Of a stretch of 64,000 bases of DNA, positions 43,865-52,707 are shown piece after piece. Under the pieces are notes generated by a model. The model saw only the letters and a program-made list of their open reading frames with translations. It searched no databases and was not told where the DNA came from. A program made the position numbers and the translations under genes. Origin of the DNA: Sphaerochaetaceae bacterium (GTDB lineage Bacteria; Spirochaetota; Spirochaetia; Sphaerochaetales; Sphaerochaetaceae); contig JAQQAI010000034.1 in NCBI GenBank assembly GCA_028532915.1, forward strand, positions 1-64,000, given 5' to 3'. Positions within the stretch are counted from its first letter, which is position 1. The number at the start of each line of letters is the position of its first letter.

Positions 43865-44281
43865 ATGAGCACGGTATTCACAAAGATCATCAACAAAGAG
43901 ATCCCCGCAACGATACTGTACGAGGATGAACTTTCGATTGCGATACTCGATATCGCTCCGGTCAATAAAGGACACTCTCTGGTGATAGCAAAAGAGGAGA
44001 TACCCACGACAGATCAATGTCCGGATGAACTGCTTGCCCATCTGATGAGAGTCGTCAGAAGACTTGATATGAGAATGAGAGAACGATTCAATATCGAAGC
44101 GACGAATATCATCATCAATAACGGAAAGGCTGCAGGACAGGAAGTCCCTCATCTTCATATCCACATCATCCCCCGTGCGGCCGATGACGGAAAGACTATA
44201 ACGATGCCCAAATGCAGATATGGCGAAGGAGAACTGGAGCATTACAGAAATGAGCTTTCCCTTGACAATCTCGCCGATTGA
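43865..44281 (+). CDS. HIT family hydrolase
   Basis: The 138-residue protein has the histidine-triad motif HLHIH near its end, with the usual ILYEDELSIAILDIAPVNKGH N-terminal region of the Hint/PKC-interacting branch. These proteins hydrolyse nucleotide phosphoramidates such as AMP-lysine; the true substrate is unknown. Two ATGs are close together; AGGAG abuts the first (43859) and is six bases from the second (43865), so I choose the second. Confidence 0.85.
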   Translation: MSTVFTKIINKEIPATILYEDELSIAILDIAPVNKGHSLVIAKEEIPTTDQCPDELLAHLMRVVRRLDMRMRERFNIEATNIIINNGKAAGQEVPHLHIHIIPRAADDGKTITMPKCRYGEGELEHYRNELSLDNLAD

Positions 44282-44532
44282 CCCGATAAACTTTTTCACT
44301 CGCAATATTCTCACAATTATTTAGCGTGAAAAGGATTGAACAAATATTGATAATATACTAAAATCCGTCCGGTACGCTGAAAAAAAGCGTGCTTTCGCCA
44401 TTTGCCTCTTAACAACATCTGCAATATGACGTGGTGTGTACGTAAATGGTAACCAAGATATCTACGCCCTGTGATTTTTCGTTTGCTCAGGCAAGGATAA
44501 GATGATAGGCGACTAAAGAAGAGGAAATATGT
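44282..44532 (+). other. Long leader region of the EF-G gene
   Basis: This 251-nt gap contains a possible -10 (TATACT at 44354-44359 or TAATAT at 44351-44356) without a clear -35. It also holds a hairpin at 44372-44392 (7-bp stem with one G-T pair, 7-nt loop) followed by TTTCG. If transcription begins near 44365 the leader is about 170 nt, long for this genome, and could be regulatory. No known leader element is recognisable. Confidence 0.4.
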
Positions 44533-46638
44533 ATGTCTGAACTTAGTAAAATGAGAAACATCGGAATCAGTGCTCACATTGACTCTGGTAAAACAACTCT
44601 ATCCGAGCGTATTCTCTTTTATGCAAACAGGATCCATGCAATTCACGAGGTTCGTGGAAAAGATGGTGTCGGCGCAACGATGGATTCTATGGAGCTCGAA
44701 AAAGAACGCGGAATCACCATTGCATCGGCCGCAACCAACGTTACATGGAAAGATCACCCGATCAATATCATTGATACTCCGGGACACGTTGACTTTACAA
44801 TCGAGGTAGAGCGTTCTCTGCGCGTTCTCGACGGAGCAATTCTGGTATTGTGTTCTGTTGCTGGTGTTCAAAGCCAATCCATAACAGTTGACCGCCAGAT
44901 GAAACGATACAATGTTCCTCGAATCGCTTTTATCAATAAGTGCGACCGAACCGGGGCAAATCCGCTGAGAGTCAAACAGCAGCTCGTCGACAAGCTCGGT
45001 TTGAACGCTGTTCTCCTTCAGATACCTATCGGACTCGAAGACCGTCTCGAAGGTGTCGTCGACCTGATTACCATGAAGGCTATCTACTTCGACGGTCCTG
45101 CCGGCGATCAACTGCGCTATGAAGAGATCCCTGCAGAACTCGTTGACCAGGCCAATGAGAAAAGAGAGGAGATGCTCGACAGTATCTCTCTGTGCTCCGA
45201 TGAGCTTATGGAAGCGATGCTCGAAGAGAATGTTACAGAAGAGCTGATCTACAAAGCCATAAGAAAAGGTACGATCGCACTGGAACTCGTTCCCGTTCTC
45301 ATGGGATCAGCTTACAAGAACAAGGGAATCCAGCCGCTGCTTGATGCCGTCATCGGTTATCTTCCGAATCCTACCGAAGTCACCAACACCGCACTTGACC
45401 TCGACAACGACGAGCAGAGTGTTGTTCTCAAATCTGACGAGAATCTTCCCCCTGTCATTCTGGGCTTCAAACTTGAAGACGGACAGTATGGACAGCTCAC
45501 CTATATCAGAATCTATCAGGGAAAGATCAAAAAAGGTGATGAACTGATAAACACCAGAAGCCGCAAGAAATTCAAGATCGGACGTCTGGTTAAGATGCAT
45601 GCGAGCAGCATGGAGGATATCAACGAAGCAGGATGCGGAGATATCGCAGCACTGTTCGGTATCGACTGTGCTTCCGGTGACACATTCTGTCATCCTTCGC
45701 TCAACTATTCTATGACATCAATGTTCGTTCCGACTCCGGTTATCTCGCTATCAATCAACCCCGTCGATAAGAAATCTGCCGACAACATGGCAAAGGCTCT
45801 CAACAGATTCACCAAAGAAGACCCGACGTTCAACACCTATGTCGATCCTGAATCGAATCAGACCATCATTCAGGGAATGGGAGAACTTCACCTGGAAGTC
45901 TACGTCGAGAGAATGAGAAGAGAGTATAAGGCCGAAGTCGTCACCGACAGACCTGAAGTAGCCTACAGAGAAGCTATCAGTCAGAGAGCCGAGTTCAACT
46001 ACACTCACAAGAAGCAGACCGGTGGTTCCGGACAGTATGCACGTGTTGCAGGATACATCGAGCCGATCATGGAGACTGATGACGAGGACGCAAAGGATTA
46101 TGAATTCGTCGATCAGATCAAAGGTGGTGTCATCCCTACCGAATATATCCCTTCATGTGATAAAGGTTTCCAGTTGGCACTGAAGAAAGGGACCCAGCTG
46201 GGCTTCCCGATCGTCGGAGTGAGAGCAGTCATCAACGATGGAGCCTATCACCCGGTCGACTCTTCGGACCAGGCATTCCAGACTGCCGCACTGAGCGCAT
46301 TCAGAGATGTCTACGAGAAAGCGAAACCCGTCATTCTCGAACCTGTCATGAAAGTGAGCGTCGAAGGACCTACCGAATTCCAGGGGAACATCTTCGGATC
46401 GATCAACCAGAGAAGAGGTATCATCATCAGCAGTACTGAAGATGGTGCAAGCTGTACAGTGGATGCCGAAGTACCTCTTTCAGAGATGTTCGGATACTCT
46501 ACGGTCCTGCGTTCTCTGACTCAGGGAAAAGCTGAATTCACCATGGAACTTGCAAAATATGCGAAGGTTCCTCAGTCGGTGAGTGAAGAACTGAAGAAAG
46601 CATATGAAGAGAAAAAGAAGAAGGAACAGTCAAAATAG
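44533..46638 (+). CDS. fusA: Elongation factor G, spirochaete/mitochondrial type (spdEFG1-like)
   Basis: The 701-residue GTPase has all EF-G domains. The G1 motif AHIDSGKT (Ser where standard EF-G has Ala), DTPGHVDFT and NKCD are in domain I, and the translocation tip region of domain IV reads [18 protein letters not shown]. The sequence [18 protein letters not shown] followed by [15 protein letters not shown] is like mitochondrial EF-G1 and the spdEFG1 group of spirochaetes, where a second EF-G (spdEFG2) handles ribosome recycling. That pairing is known from relatives and not visible here. GAGG precedes the ATG. A terminator follows. Confidence 0.93.
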   Translation: MSELSKMRNIGISAHIDSGKTTLSERILFYANRIHAIHEVRGKDGVGATMDSMELEKERGITIASAATNVTWKDHPINIIDTPGHVDFTIEVERSLRVLDGAILVLCSVAGVQSQSITVDRQMKRYNVPRIAFINKCDRTGANPLRVKQQLVDKLGLNAVLLQIPIGLEDRLEGVVDLITMKAIYFDGPAGDQLRYEEIPAELVDQANEKREEMLDSISLCSDELMEAMLEENVTEELIYKAIRKGTIALELVPVLMGSAYKNKGIQPLLDAVIGYLPNPTEVTNTALDLDNDEQSVVLKSDENLPPVILGFKLEDGQYGQLTYIRIYQGKIKKGDELINTRSRKKFKIGRLVKMHASSMEDINEAGCGDIAALFGIDCASGDTFCHPSLNYSMTSMFVPTPVISLSINPVDKKSADNMAKALNRFTKEDPTFNTYVDPESNQTIIQGMGELHLEVYVERMRREYKAEVVTDRPEVAYREAISQRAEFNYTHKKQTGGSGQYARVAGYIEPIMETDDEDAKDYEFVDQIKGGVIPTEYIPSCDKGFQLALKKGTQLGFPIVGVRAVINDGAYHPVDSSDQAFQTAALSAFRDVYEKAKPVILEPVMKVSVEGPTEFQGNIFGSINQRRGIIISSTEDGASCTVDAEVPLSEMFGYSTVLRSLTQGKAEFTMELAKYAKVPQSVSEELKKAYEEKKKKEQSK

Positions 46639-46656
46639 TCTGTGATTCTACTGTAT

Positions 46657-46682
46657 AAACCGGCCGGAAGGCCGGTTTTTTT
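46657..46682 (+). terminator. Terminator of the EF-G gene
   Basis: AAACCGGCC and GGCCGGTTT pair around a 4-nt loop (46657-46665 with 46670-46678) and run into a T-tract up to 46682. Confidence 0.9.
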
Positions 46683-46772
46683 ATCAGAAAGAAAGATTGT
46701 CATCATGGTGTCGATATAAGAAAAACCATGTTATACTTGGGATAGACTAAACATCTTGGAGGATGCGTAGAT

Positions 46773-47480
46773 ATGGAAATTCAAGAGTTGAACGAGTTAA
46801 GCCCTTTACGGGCGTTTGATAAATCACTTGGCGGTGGTTTAGGAAAAGGGAATCTGGGAGTGCTTGTTTCCCGTCACGGTGTGGGAAAGACCGCTTGTCT
46901 GGTACATTTGGCAACAGACAAACTTTTTAGAAATGAACATATCATCCATGTTTCATTTTCCGGAAATGTAGAGCACGTCATCGGATGGTATAAAGAGGTG
47001 TTTAGACAGATCAGCGAGAACAGGGATCTGGAGGATGCTTCCGAAGTCTACAACGAGATTCTTGCGAATCGCGTCGTAATGAATTTCTCTCAGGAAAACG
47101 TCTCGGTCGAGAAGGTTCTGAATTCTTTGGAGACTCTGATCAGACAGGGCTCTTTCAATGCGGATGCCGTTATGTTTGACGGGTATCATCTTACAGAGAT
47201 GAGTGAAGAAGATGTGCGGAAGATCAAACAGTTCGCACTCGATATGAGACTTGAAGTATGGTTCAGTGTCTCTCCTGTGAAGATGAATGTGAACTATGAT
47301 GAGTACGGTGTCCCCGATACAATGCTGAAATATGAGCAGCTCATCGATGTGCTTATCGGGCTCAAATACAACGAACGGATGGATAAGGTTATCATGACTC
47401 TGGTAAAAGATGGTGCTACGATCGATCCCAAGCCCATGCAGGTGACTCTCGATCCGAAAACGATGCTTATTGTAGATTAG
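46773..47480 (+). CDS. Small RecA/KaiC-like P-loop protein, unknown function
   Basis: The 235-residue protein has a Walker A-like motif SRHGVGKT at residues 33-40, with Ser where Ala or Gly is usual, preceded by the GGGLGKGNLGVLV strand/loop as in KaiC/RecA-type ATPases. The strand ADAVMFDGYHL at about residues 130-140 could be Walker B. No DNA-binding or protease domain is attached. I do not recognise a named family; the likely biochemical property is nucleotide binding. AGGAGG lies ten bases before the ATG, and the gene stands alone between two terminators. Confidence 0.7.
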   Translation: MEIQELNELSPLRAFDKSLGGGLGKGNLGVLVSRHGVGKTACLVHLATDKLFRNEHIIHVSFSGNVEHVIGWYKEVFRQISENRDLEDASEVYNEILANRVVMNFSQENVSVEKVLNSLETLIRQGSFNADAVMFDGYHLTEMSEEDVRKIKQFALDMRLEVWFSVSPVKMNVNYDEYGVPDTMLKYEQLIDVLIGLKYNERMDKVIMTLVKDGATIDPKPMQVTLDPKTMLIVD

Positions 47481-47503
47481 TCGCAGTAAGTCATATATCA
47501 ATC

Positions 47504-47548
47504 AGCCTATCTACCGCTTCTGATGAAGGGGTAGGTAGGCTCAATTTT
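47504..47548. terminator. Terminator between the P-loop gene and ispF
   Basis: AGCCTATCTACC (47504-47515) and GGTAGGTAGGCT (47530-47541) form a 12-bp stem with one G-T pair, followed by CAATTTT. It suits the plus-strand gene; on the minus strand the T-run is poor, so ispF may use it less well. Confidence 0.65.
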
Positions 47549-47550
47549 CC

Positions 47551-48048
47551 TCAGACCCAGTACAGATCCTCCTTGGAATCTTTCTCTTCGATAAGGACTG
47601 CCGCCTGAGCGATCAGTGCATCTCCTGTTCCCACTTCCATCATCATCATCTCGGCGCTTTTGGCTTTCACCGAGACTGAACTGATATCAAGGGAGAGAAG
47701 AGATGCGATCGACTCTCTGATACGGTCGATATAGGGGGCAAGGCGGATCTTTTCCAGAATAACCGTACAGTCTATGTTCACGATCTCATAACCCTCAAGA
47801 AGAGGAAGAACTCTGTTCAGCAGTATCGTGCTGTCGATACCTTTGAGATTCTCATCATCAGGGGGGAAATGCTTTCCTATGTCACCGAGAGCACAGGCGC
47901 CGAGAAGAGCGTCTATGAGTGCATGAAGCAGCACATCGCCGTCCGAATGTCCCAGTGCGCCTTTGTCGCTTTCGATCGTCACCCCACCGATACGCAGAGG
48001 TCTGCCTTCTACCAGCCTGTGAATATCCCATCCGGTTCCAACTCTCAT
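47551..48048 (-). CDS. ispF: 2-C-methyl-D-erythritol 2,4-cyclodiphosphate synthase
   Basis: The 165-residue enzyme has the metal site GTGWDIHRL near the N-terminus, the LGHSDGDVLLHALIDALLGA core and the SVKAKSAEMMM region seen in IspF. It forms the cyclic diphosphate in the methylerythritol phosphate (MEP) route to isoprenoids. It starts one base after the ispD stop; carD, ispD and ispF form one transcription unit. Confidence 0.93.
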   Translation of the reverse strand: MRVGTGWDIHRLVEGRPLRIGGVTIESDKGALGHSDGDVLLHALIDALLGACALGDIGKHFPPDDENLKGIDSTILLNRVLPLLEGYEIVNIDCTVILEKIRLAPYIDRIRESIASLLSLDISSVSVKAKSAEMMMMEVGTGDALIAQAAVLIEEKDSKEDLYWV

Positions 48049-48049
48049 C

Positions 48050-48760
48050 CTATGATTCCTTTATCCGTACGATATCGTCGTATGTCGTTATCTTGATATT
48101 TTCGGCATCACCTCTCACTGTGGCGACATGGTAGCCTCCGTCAGTGTAGATCTCGCTGTCGTCCACATATACTTTTGAACTCTCTTTCGCTTTCTGGTGA
48201 GACAGGAGGATCTCGGGATATCTGAACACCTGGGGAGTCTGGATAGTGACGATGTTCGTCCTGTCCAGATGGCCGACAAGAAGGCCGTGTTCATCCACCT
48301 TCTTGATCGCATCGGTCACATTGACGGCAGGGACGGTTCCTCCCGCGACAGAGGCTGTCGCAAGCAGTTCGATGATCATTTTCTGGGTTATGAAAGGGCG
48401 GGCACCGTCATGTATCGCAACAAGCGAGATATCAGAATCGAGCTGATAAAGATACTCCAGGGCTCTATACACCGACTCCTGCCGGGTCTTTCCTCCCGGT
48501 ACGAGTGAGATCGGCGTATCGTAGGCGAACAGAAGGTTATCCAAAGCACTCTCACATTCGTCGCGGTAGAGTTCGGGGTAGGTGACTATGACATGGCGCA
48601 GATTCGGAATCGTCATAAACGGTTCGACAGCATGATAGAGAACAGTCCGGTCATCCAGCAGGACGAACTCCTTTTTGGGGCTCTGCTCGGGATGTGATGA
48701 GATGAATCGCTCGCTGCTGCCTGCCGCCGTTATCACGACAGCATGAGGAGGGAAGGACAC
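48050..48760 (-). CDS. ispD: 2-C-methyl-D-erythritol 4-phosphate cytidylyltransferase
   Basis: The 236-residue protein has the nucleotidyltransferase motif ITAAGSSER and PKKEF, and the IHDGARPF segment of IspD. It couples CTP to methylerythritol phosphate. The start codon is GTG at 48760, overlapping the carD stop by one base, with AAGGA before it. The pairing with ispF and a CarD-type gene recurs in many bacteria. Confidence 0.92.
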   Translation of the reverse strand: MSFPPHAVVITAAGSSERFISSHPEQSPKKEFVLLDDRTVLYHAVEPFMTIPNLRHVIVTYPELYRDECESALDNLLFAYDTPISLVPGGKTRQESVYRALEYLYQLDSDISLVAIHDGARPFITQKMIIELLATASVAGGTVPAVNVTDAIKKVDEHGLLVGHLDRTNIVTIQTPQVFRYPEILLSHQKAKESSKVYVDDSEIYTDGGYHVATVRGDAENIKITTYDDIVRIKES

Positions 48761-49275
48761 TATGATTCCTTTTTGGCTTCTAGTTTGCTGAAGATGAGAG
48801 CTTCCAGCTCTTCGCGGGGTCTGTCGAGGGCCAGCGAAGATTCGTCGATCAGGATCCTCAGTGCGCTGTCGTAGAGTTTCCTTTCCTGAACGGGAAGTTC
48901 TTTGATCTTCGAACGATGATAGAGAATCTGAACGACTCTGGCTATCGACCCGATGGAACCTTCCATCAGAAGATCGACGTTCATCTGATAACGGGCCTTC
49001 CAGTCGATAGGCACCTGTTCGAGTTTATGAGTGATTGATGAAATAGCCGACATCGCCTCGGAAGGTTCGACGATCGCTCGTATCCCCAGTTCATTGATCT
49101 TGGCTACAGGAACCATGACGGTCATATCTGAAATATCAAGATAGATCTCATAATACAGATTTGTATTTCCTCGAAGGGTTTTCTCTTCTATTTTTCGAAT
49201 TACACCGACTCCCTGAAGCGGGTAGACTACATGATCCCCGAGAGAAAAGGATGGGCTGATTTCATTTGATTTCAT
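48760..49275 (-). CDS. carD: CarD family transcriptional regulator
   Basis: The 171-residue protein has the CarD/TRCF RNA-polymerase-interaction domain (residues 10-70, FSLGDHVVYPLQGVGVIRKIEE) and a helical C-terminal half that in relatives contacts promoter DNA and stabilises the open complex. It heads the carD-ispD-ispF operon. The ATG at 49275 lies exactly six bases after a TATAAT -10 element and lacks a ribosome binding site, so the mRNA is probably leaderless. A frame to 49326 would run through the promoter and is rejected. Confidence 0.9.
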   Translation of the reverse strand: MKSNEISPSFSLGDHVVYPLQGVGVIRKIEEKTLRGNTNLYYEIYLDISDMTVMVPVAKINELGIRAIVEPSEAMSAISSITHKLEQVPIDWKARYQMNVDLLMEGSIGSIARVVQILYHRSKIKELPVQERKLYDSALRILIDESSLALDRPREELEALIFSKLEAKKES

Positions 49276-49281
49276 GCCGTC

Positions 49282-49310
49282 ATTATAGCCGATAATCGCC
49301 GAAACAACAA
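49282..49310 (-). promoter_or_regulatory. carD promoter, leaderless layout
   Basis: On the minus strand TTGTTG (49310-49305), 17 nt, TATAAT (49287-49282), then 6 nt (GACGGC) and the ATG at 49275. The consensus -10 and the spacing make this the clearest leaderless case in the window. Confidence 0.7.
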
Positions 49311-49336
49311 GTATGGTATATTTCAACGATATGCGA

Positions 49337-49342
49337 TATATT
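49337..49342 (+). promoter_or_regulatory. malQ -10 element, leaderless layout
   Basis: TATATT ends 6 nt (GTGCCG) before the ATG at 49349. No good -35 is visible at 16-18 nt. None of the three in-frame ATGs (49313, 49331, 49349) has a ribosome binding site. Confidence 0.4.
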
Positions 49343-49348
49343 GTGCCG

Positions 49349-50899
49349 ATGGAAAAGAAATTACGATTCAGCGGCGTCCTGCTTCATCCGACGAGTCTCC
49401 CCGGAGGGCACGGTATCGGAGATTTAGGACCGAAGGCGATGGAGTTTGTGAAACTCCTTTCCGATTCTTCTGTCTCCATGTGGCAGATACTTCCCCTTTC
49501 ACCTGTGGGATACGGAAACTCTCCGTATGCCGCCCAGTCGGCTTTCGCAGGAAACGAACTTCTTATCAGTCTGGAACTGCTATACAGGCAGGGGCTGCTT
49601 GCTAAAGAAGACCTGTTTTCATCTACCGGTTTTGAAACGCGCTTTGTCGATTACCCGAACGTGCAGAAGTTCAAGCTTCCTCTCCTCAGAAAGGCTGTCG
49701 ATACCTTCCTCGAAAAATCTTCGGCAGCGATGAAGAGAGAATATGAAGAATTTCAGCAGGACAGTGCATACTGGCTTGACGATTATGCTCTCTACAAAGT
49801 GATGTGCGACCATTACAACGACAGCAGGTGGTTCAGCGTATGGGACAGAGATCTTGCAGAGAGAGAAAGCGATGCCGTCAGAACATGGACCGAAAAGAAG
49901 CGGGCCGGGATAGAACGGTATAAGGTTCTCCAGTTCTTTTTCCACCAGATGTGGGATGATCTTCACGAGTATGCAACAGAACACAATGTGGCGATAGTGG
50001 GCGACCTTCCGATCTTCGTCGCTCATGACAGTGTCGATGCCTGGTGCCACCGGTCGTTTCTCAAGATGGACAGTGAAGGTCATCTTGAGAAAGTTGCCGG
50101 GGTCCCGCCCGATGCATTCAGTCCCACAGGCCAGCTGTGGGGGAATCCCGTCTACGATTGGGATGCCCTCAGAGAAGACGGCTACTCATGGTGGGTACGC
50201 AGGATGACCCATCAGCTGAAGATGACCGATATGGTCAGGATAGATCATTTCAGAGGGTTCGACGCCGCCTGGGAAGTTCCCGCAGAAGATACCACTGCTG
50301 AAAACGGTTCCTGGGTGAAAGGGCCGGGACAGGATTTCTTCTCCGCTCTGAAAAGGGAGCTGAAGGTCCTTCCCGTGATCGCAGAGGACCTCGGCGTGAT
50401 AACACCGAGCGTAGAGAAGCTGCGTGATGATAACGGTTTTCCTGGTATGAGGATATTGCAGTTCGGATTCAACTATGACGAAAAAGGTGACCTCGACGCA
50501 TCACATTTCTATCTTCCTCACAATTATGACGAGATGTGTGTGGCCTATACAGGCACCCACGATAACAATACAAGTCGCGGCTGGTACGATGAACTTCCCG
50601 AGGGTCACAAGGATCTGGTCAGGCGCTATCTCAGCTGTGATGACCGCTCTGTCGTATGGTACATGATCAGATCTGTCATGGCCTCTGGAGCAAGATGGGC
50701 GATCGTTCCCTTTCAGGATCTCGTTGAAGCCGGCGCTAACGGCAGAATGAACTTTCCGGGAACCTGCTCCCCTGAAAACTGGGCCTACAGAATTCCCGAA
50801 AACAGCTGTGACGAGAACATGAGAAAAAAGCTGGAGGCCATCGTGAAACCCTTCGGAAGGACAGGCAATTATCTCAAATTTATGAACACTCTTTCGTAA
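49349..50899 (+). CDS. malQ: 4-alpha-glucanotransferase (amylomaltase), GH77
   Basis: The 516-residue enzyme moves glucan chains between maltodextrins in the cytoplasm. The GH77 motifs are all present: SGVLLHPTSLPGGHGIGDLG at the N-terminus, MVRIDHFRGF (nucleophile Asp), VIAEDLG (acid/base Glu) and GTHDNNT (stabilising Asp). I choose the ATG at 49349, where the protein begins MEKKLRFSG as in relatives and a -10 element ends six bases upstream. No glycogen genes are adjacent. The end overlaps the convergent lplA by 20 nt. Confidence 0.93.
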   Translation: MEKKLRFSGVLLHPTSLPGGHGIGDLGPKAMEFVKLLSDSSVSMWQILPLSPVGYGNSPYAAQSAFAGNELLISLELLYRQGLLAKEDLFSSTGFETRFVDYPNVQKFKLPLLRKAVDTFLEKSSAAMKREYEEFQQDSAYWLDDYALYKVMCDHYNDSRWFSVWDRDLAERESDAVRTWTEKKRAGIERYKVLQFFFHQMWDDLHEYATEHNVAIVGDLPIFVAHDSVDAWCHRSFLKMDSEGHLEKVAGVPPDAFSPTGQLWGNPVYDWDALREDGYSWWVRRMTHQLKMTDMVRIDHFRGFDAAWEVPAEDTTAENGSWVKGPGQDFFSALKRELKVLPVIAEDLGVITPSVEKLRDDNGFPGMRILQFGFNYDEKGDLDASHFYLPHNYDEMCVAYTGTHDNNTSRGWYDELPEGHKDLVRRYLSCDDRSVVWYMIRSVMASGARWAIVPFQDLVEAGANGRMNFPGTCSPENWAYRIPENSCDENMRKKLEAIVKPFGRTGNYLKFMNTLS

Positions 50900-51890
50900 T
50901 GAGAGCGGCGACATCGTCAGCCATCGCATGGAGTGAAGGTTCAAGCTTCTTCTCACCTTCGGTGACCAGACTGTGGTAGACAGCCTCGGGCGTGTAGGGG
51001 GTCGAAGGAAGAGCCTCCTGAAGGAACCGGATGAATTCGAGCGAGAGTGTATCGCTGGAGATCTCCACATCAGTGATCACTCCTTTGATGACTTCAAGAT
51101 CGAGAGTGATTCTTCCCCAGTCGAACCTGCTGCTGATAGGGTGGGAGAAATGAGGCGATGATCCGTAGAGCCAGGACCAGCTGCTGTAATGTTCATACGT
51201 CTCATGCAGGTCTGGATGACTTGAGAGAAATTCGGTCTGCAGATCGACCACTTCCACTTCATCCTCGTAGATGCTGTAGAACTGCTCTATGATTGCACTG
51301 CACAGATTCTCATGGGTGATCTCTCCGTTGAGGGCTTTGAGATTCGTCACTCTGGAAGAGACCGAACGGATCCCCTTTGACTGAAGTTTCTCCTTGTCGG
51401 GAGTAAGATAGAGAGGAAGAGCCGTCATGTCTGCATCGATGAGAAGCGTGCCGTGATGGAATGCTTTTTTACTGTTCTTTTTGAATGCACTGCCCGAGAA
51501 CTTTTTCCCGTCTGCAATGAGGTCGTTCCTCCCGGAAGTCTCACCTTTGATATCGAACCTCTTGAGCGCATCCAATATGATACTGAAATTTCTCTGGATA
51601 TCGTAATCGTCGATCGGGGACATGAAGGTGAAGTTCGTATTGCCCAGATCATGGTAGACCGCTCCTCCTCCGCTTTGACGTCTTGCAAGAGTGACCGAAT
51701 CGCGTTCCATTGCCGGAAGGTCGCATTCGATCCACGGATTCTGAAAACGTCCGATGACGACACACGGTTTGTTTCTCCAGAGAAACAGAATATGCTGCCT
51801 GTCACTCTGCTGTTTGAACAACCAATCTTCCGTGGCAAGATTGAACCACGGATTATGATGCTCTGCCGTATAGACCTTGATTTTCTTCAT
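50880..51890 (-). CDS. lplA: Lipoate-protein ligase A
   Basis: The 336-residue protein activates lipoate with ATP and attaches it to lipoyl domains. The family motif RRQSGGGAVYHDLGN and the later GRNDLIADGKKFSGSA with the conserved catalytic Lys region are present, followed by the accessory C-terminal domain. It would lipoylate the E2 partner of the E1 encoded at 35.5-37.4 kb or a glycine-cleavage H protein, none of which is in the window. GGGAG lies upstream of the ATG. Confidence 0.92.
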   Translation of the reverse strand: MKKIKVYTAEHHNPWFNLATEDWLFKQQSDRQHILFLWRNKPCVVIGRFQNPWIECDLPAMERDSVTLARRQSGGGAVYHDLGNTNFTFMSPIDDYDIQRNFSIILDALKRFDIKGETSGRNDLIADGKKFSGSAFKKNSKKAFHHGTLLIDADMTALPLYLTPDKEKLQSKGIRSVSSRVTNLKALNGEITHENLCSAIIEQFYSIYEDEVEVVDLQTEFLSSHPDLHETYEHYSSWSWLYGSSPHFSHPISSRFDWGRITLDLEVIKGVITDVEISSDTLSLEFIRFLQEALPSTPYTPEAVYHSLVTEGEKKLEPSLHAMADDVAALITKECS

Positions 51891-51954
51891 ACGCTTTCTC
51901 TCCCTTGATACAGTAGACCCATTTTAATGCTTTACATCCTCAGAGTAAACAACT

Positions 51955-51960
51955 TATACT
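51955..51960 (+). promoter_or_regulatory. rsmE -10 element, leaderless layout
   Basis: TATACT ends 8 nt (CTGTGGCT) before the ATG at 51969. No ribosome binding site lies in the interval, and the -35 at 17 nt is poor. Confidence 0.4.
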
Positions 51961-51968
51961 CTGTGGCT

Positions 51969-52676
51969 ATGAACATAGTCCTGTTAGAGAATGTCTATAG
52001 AGAAGGTCTCATCGAAAGAAGAGATGAGAGAGCTTCCCATATTCTGAAGGTCCTGAAGCTGAAAGTTTCCGACAGCTTCAAACTCGGTCAGATAAACGGG
52101 CACAGCGGAACGGCCACCATAGAACGGATAGACGATGAAGGAATTCATTACACCTACGTGAAAGAGAAGGAGAAAGAGCCTCTCTATCCTGTCACACTCT
52201 TTGTCGGTCAGGTCCGTCCCATCTGTATGAAAAGGATACTGCGTGAGGCTGTGATGCTCGGTGTCGAGAAGGTGATCGTGGGAAGAACCGATCTCGGCGA
52301 GAAAAGCTACGAGAATGCGAAGATATGGAGCAGCAGGGAATACAGAAAATTTCTCATAGACGGAGCGATGCAGGGAGGCTCCACCTCGATCTGCGATGTA
52401 GATCTGATCACCTCGCTCGAGGAACTTCCTCTCCACCTCTTCGATAATCTGCTGCTGCTCGATAACATTCTCGAATCGACACCGTTATCGAAAGCCTCTC
52501 TTACAGGGTCGATTCTCCTTGCCGTGGGAAGTGAACGGGGATTTTCCAGCAGAGAGAGACAGTTCTTCGTCGATCACGATTTCAGTGTTCATTCGCTCGG
52601 GAAACGGATATTGAGAACCGAGACAGCGTGCGCTGTAGCAGTCTCCCTTTCCCTTGCGGCCATTGATGCGTTATAA
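51969..52676 (+). CDS. rsmE: 16S rRNA (uridine1498-N3)-methyltransferase
   Basis: The 235-residue protein has the N-terminal PUA-like domain (HILKVLKLKVSD) and the C-terminal SPOUT knot with LLAVGSERGFSSRE and RILRTETACAVAVSL of RsmE. It methylates a conserved uridine of 16S rRNA. The start at 51969 gives the usual N-terminus MNIVLL; the upstream extension would cover the -10 element. It is followed after 31 nt by thyX, which has its own AGGAG. Confidence 0.9.
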   Translation: MNIVLLENVYREGLIERRDERASHILKVLKLKVSDSFKLGQINGHSGTATIERIDDEGIHYTYVKEKEKEPLYPVTLFVGQVRPICMKRILREAVMLGVEKVIVGRTDLGEKSYENAKIWSSREYRKFLIDGAMQGGSTSICDVDLITSLEELPLHLFDNLLLLDNILESTPLSKASLTGSILLAVGSERGFSSRERQFFVDHDFSVHSLGKRILRTETACAVAVSLSLAAIDAL

Positions 52677-52707
52677 TCACATGATATTACAGGTAGGAGA
52701 AATTTAG

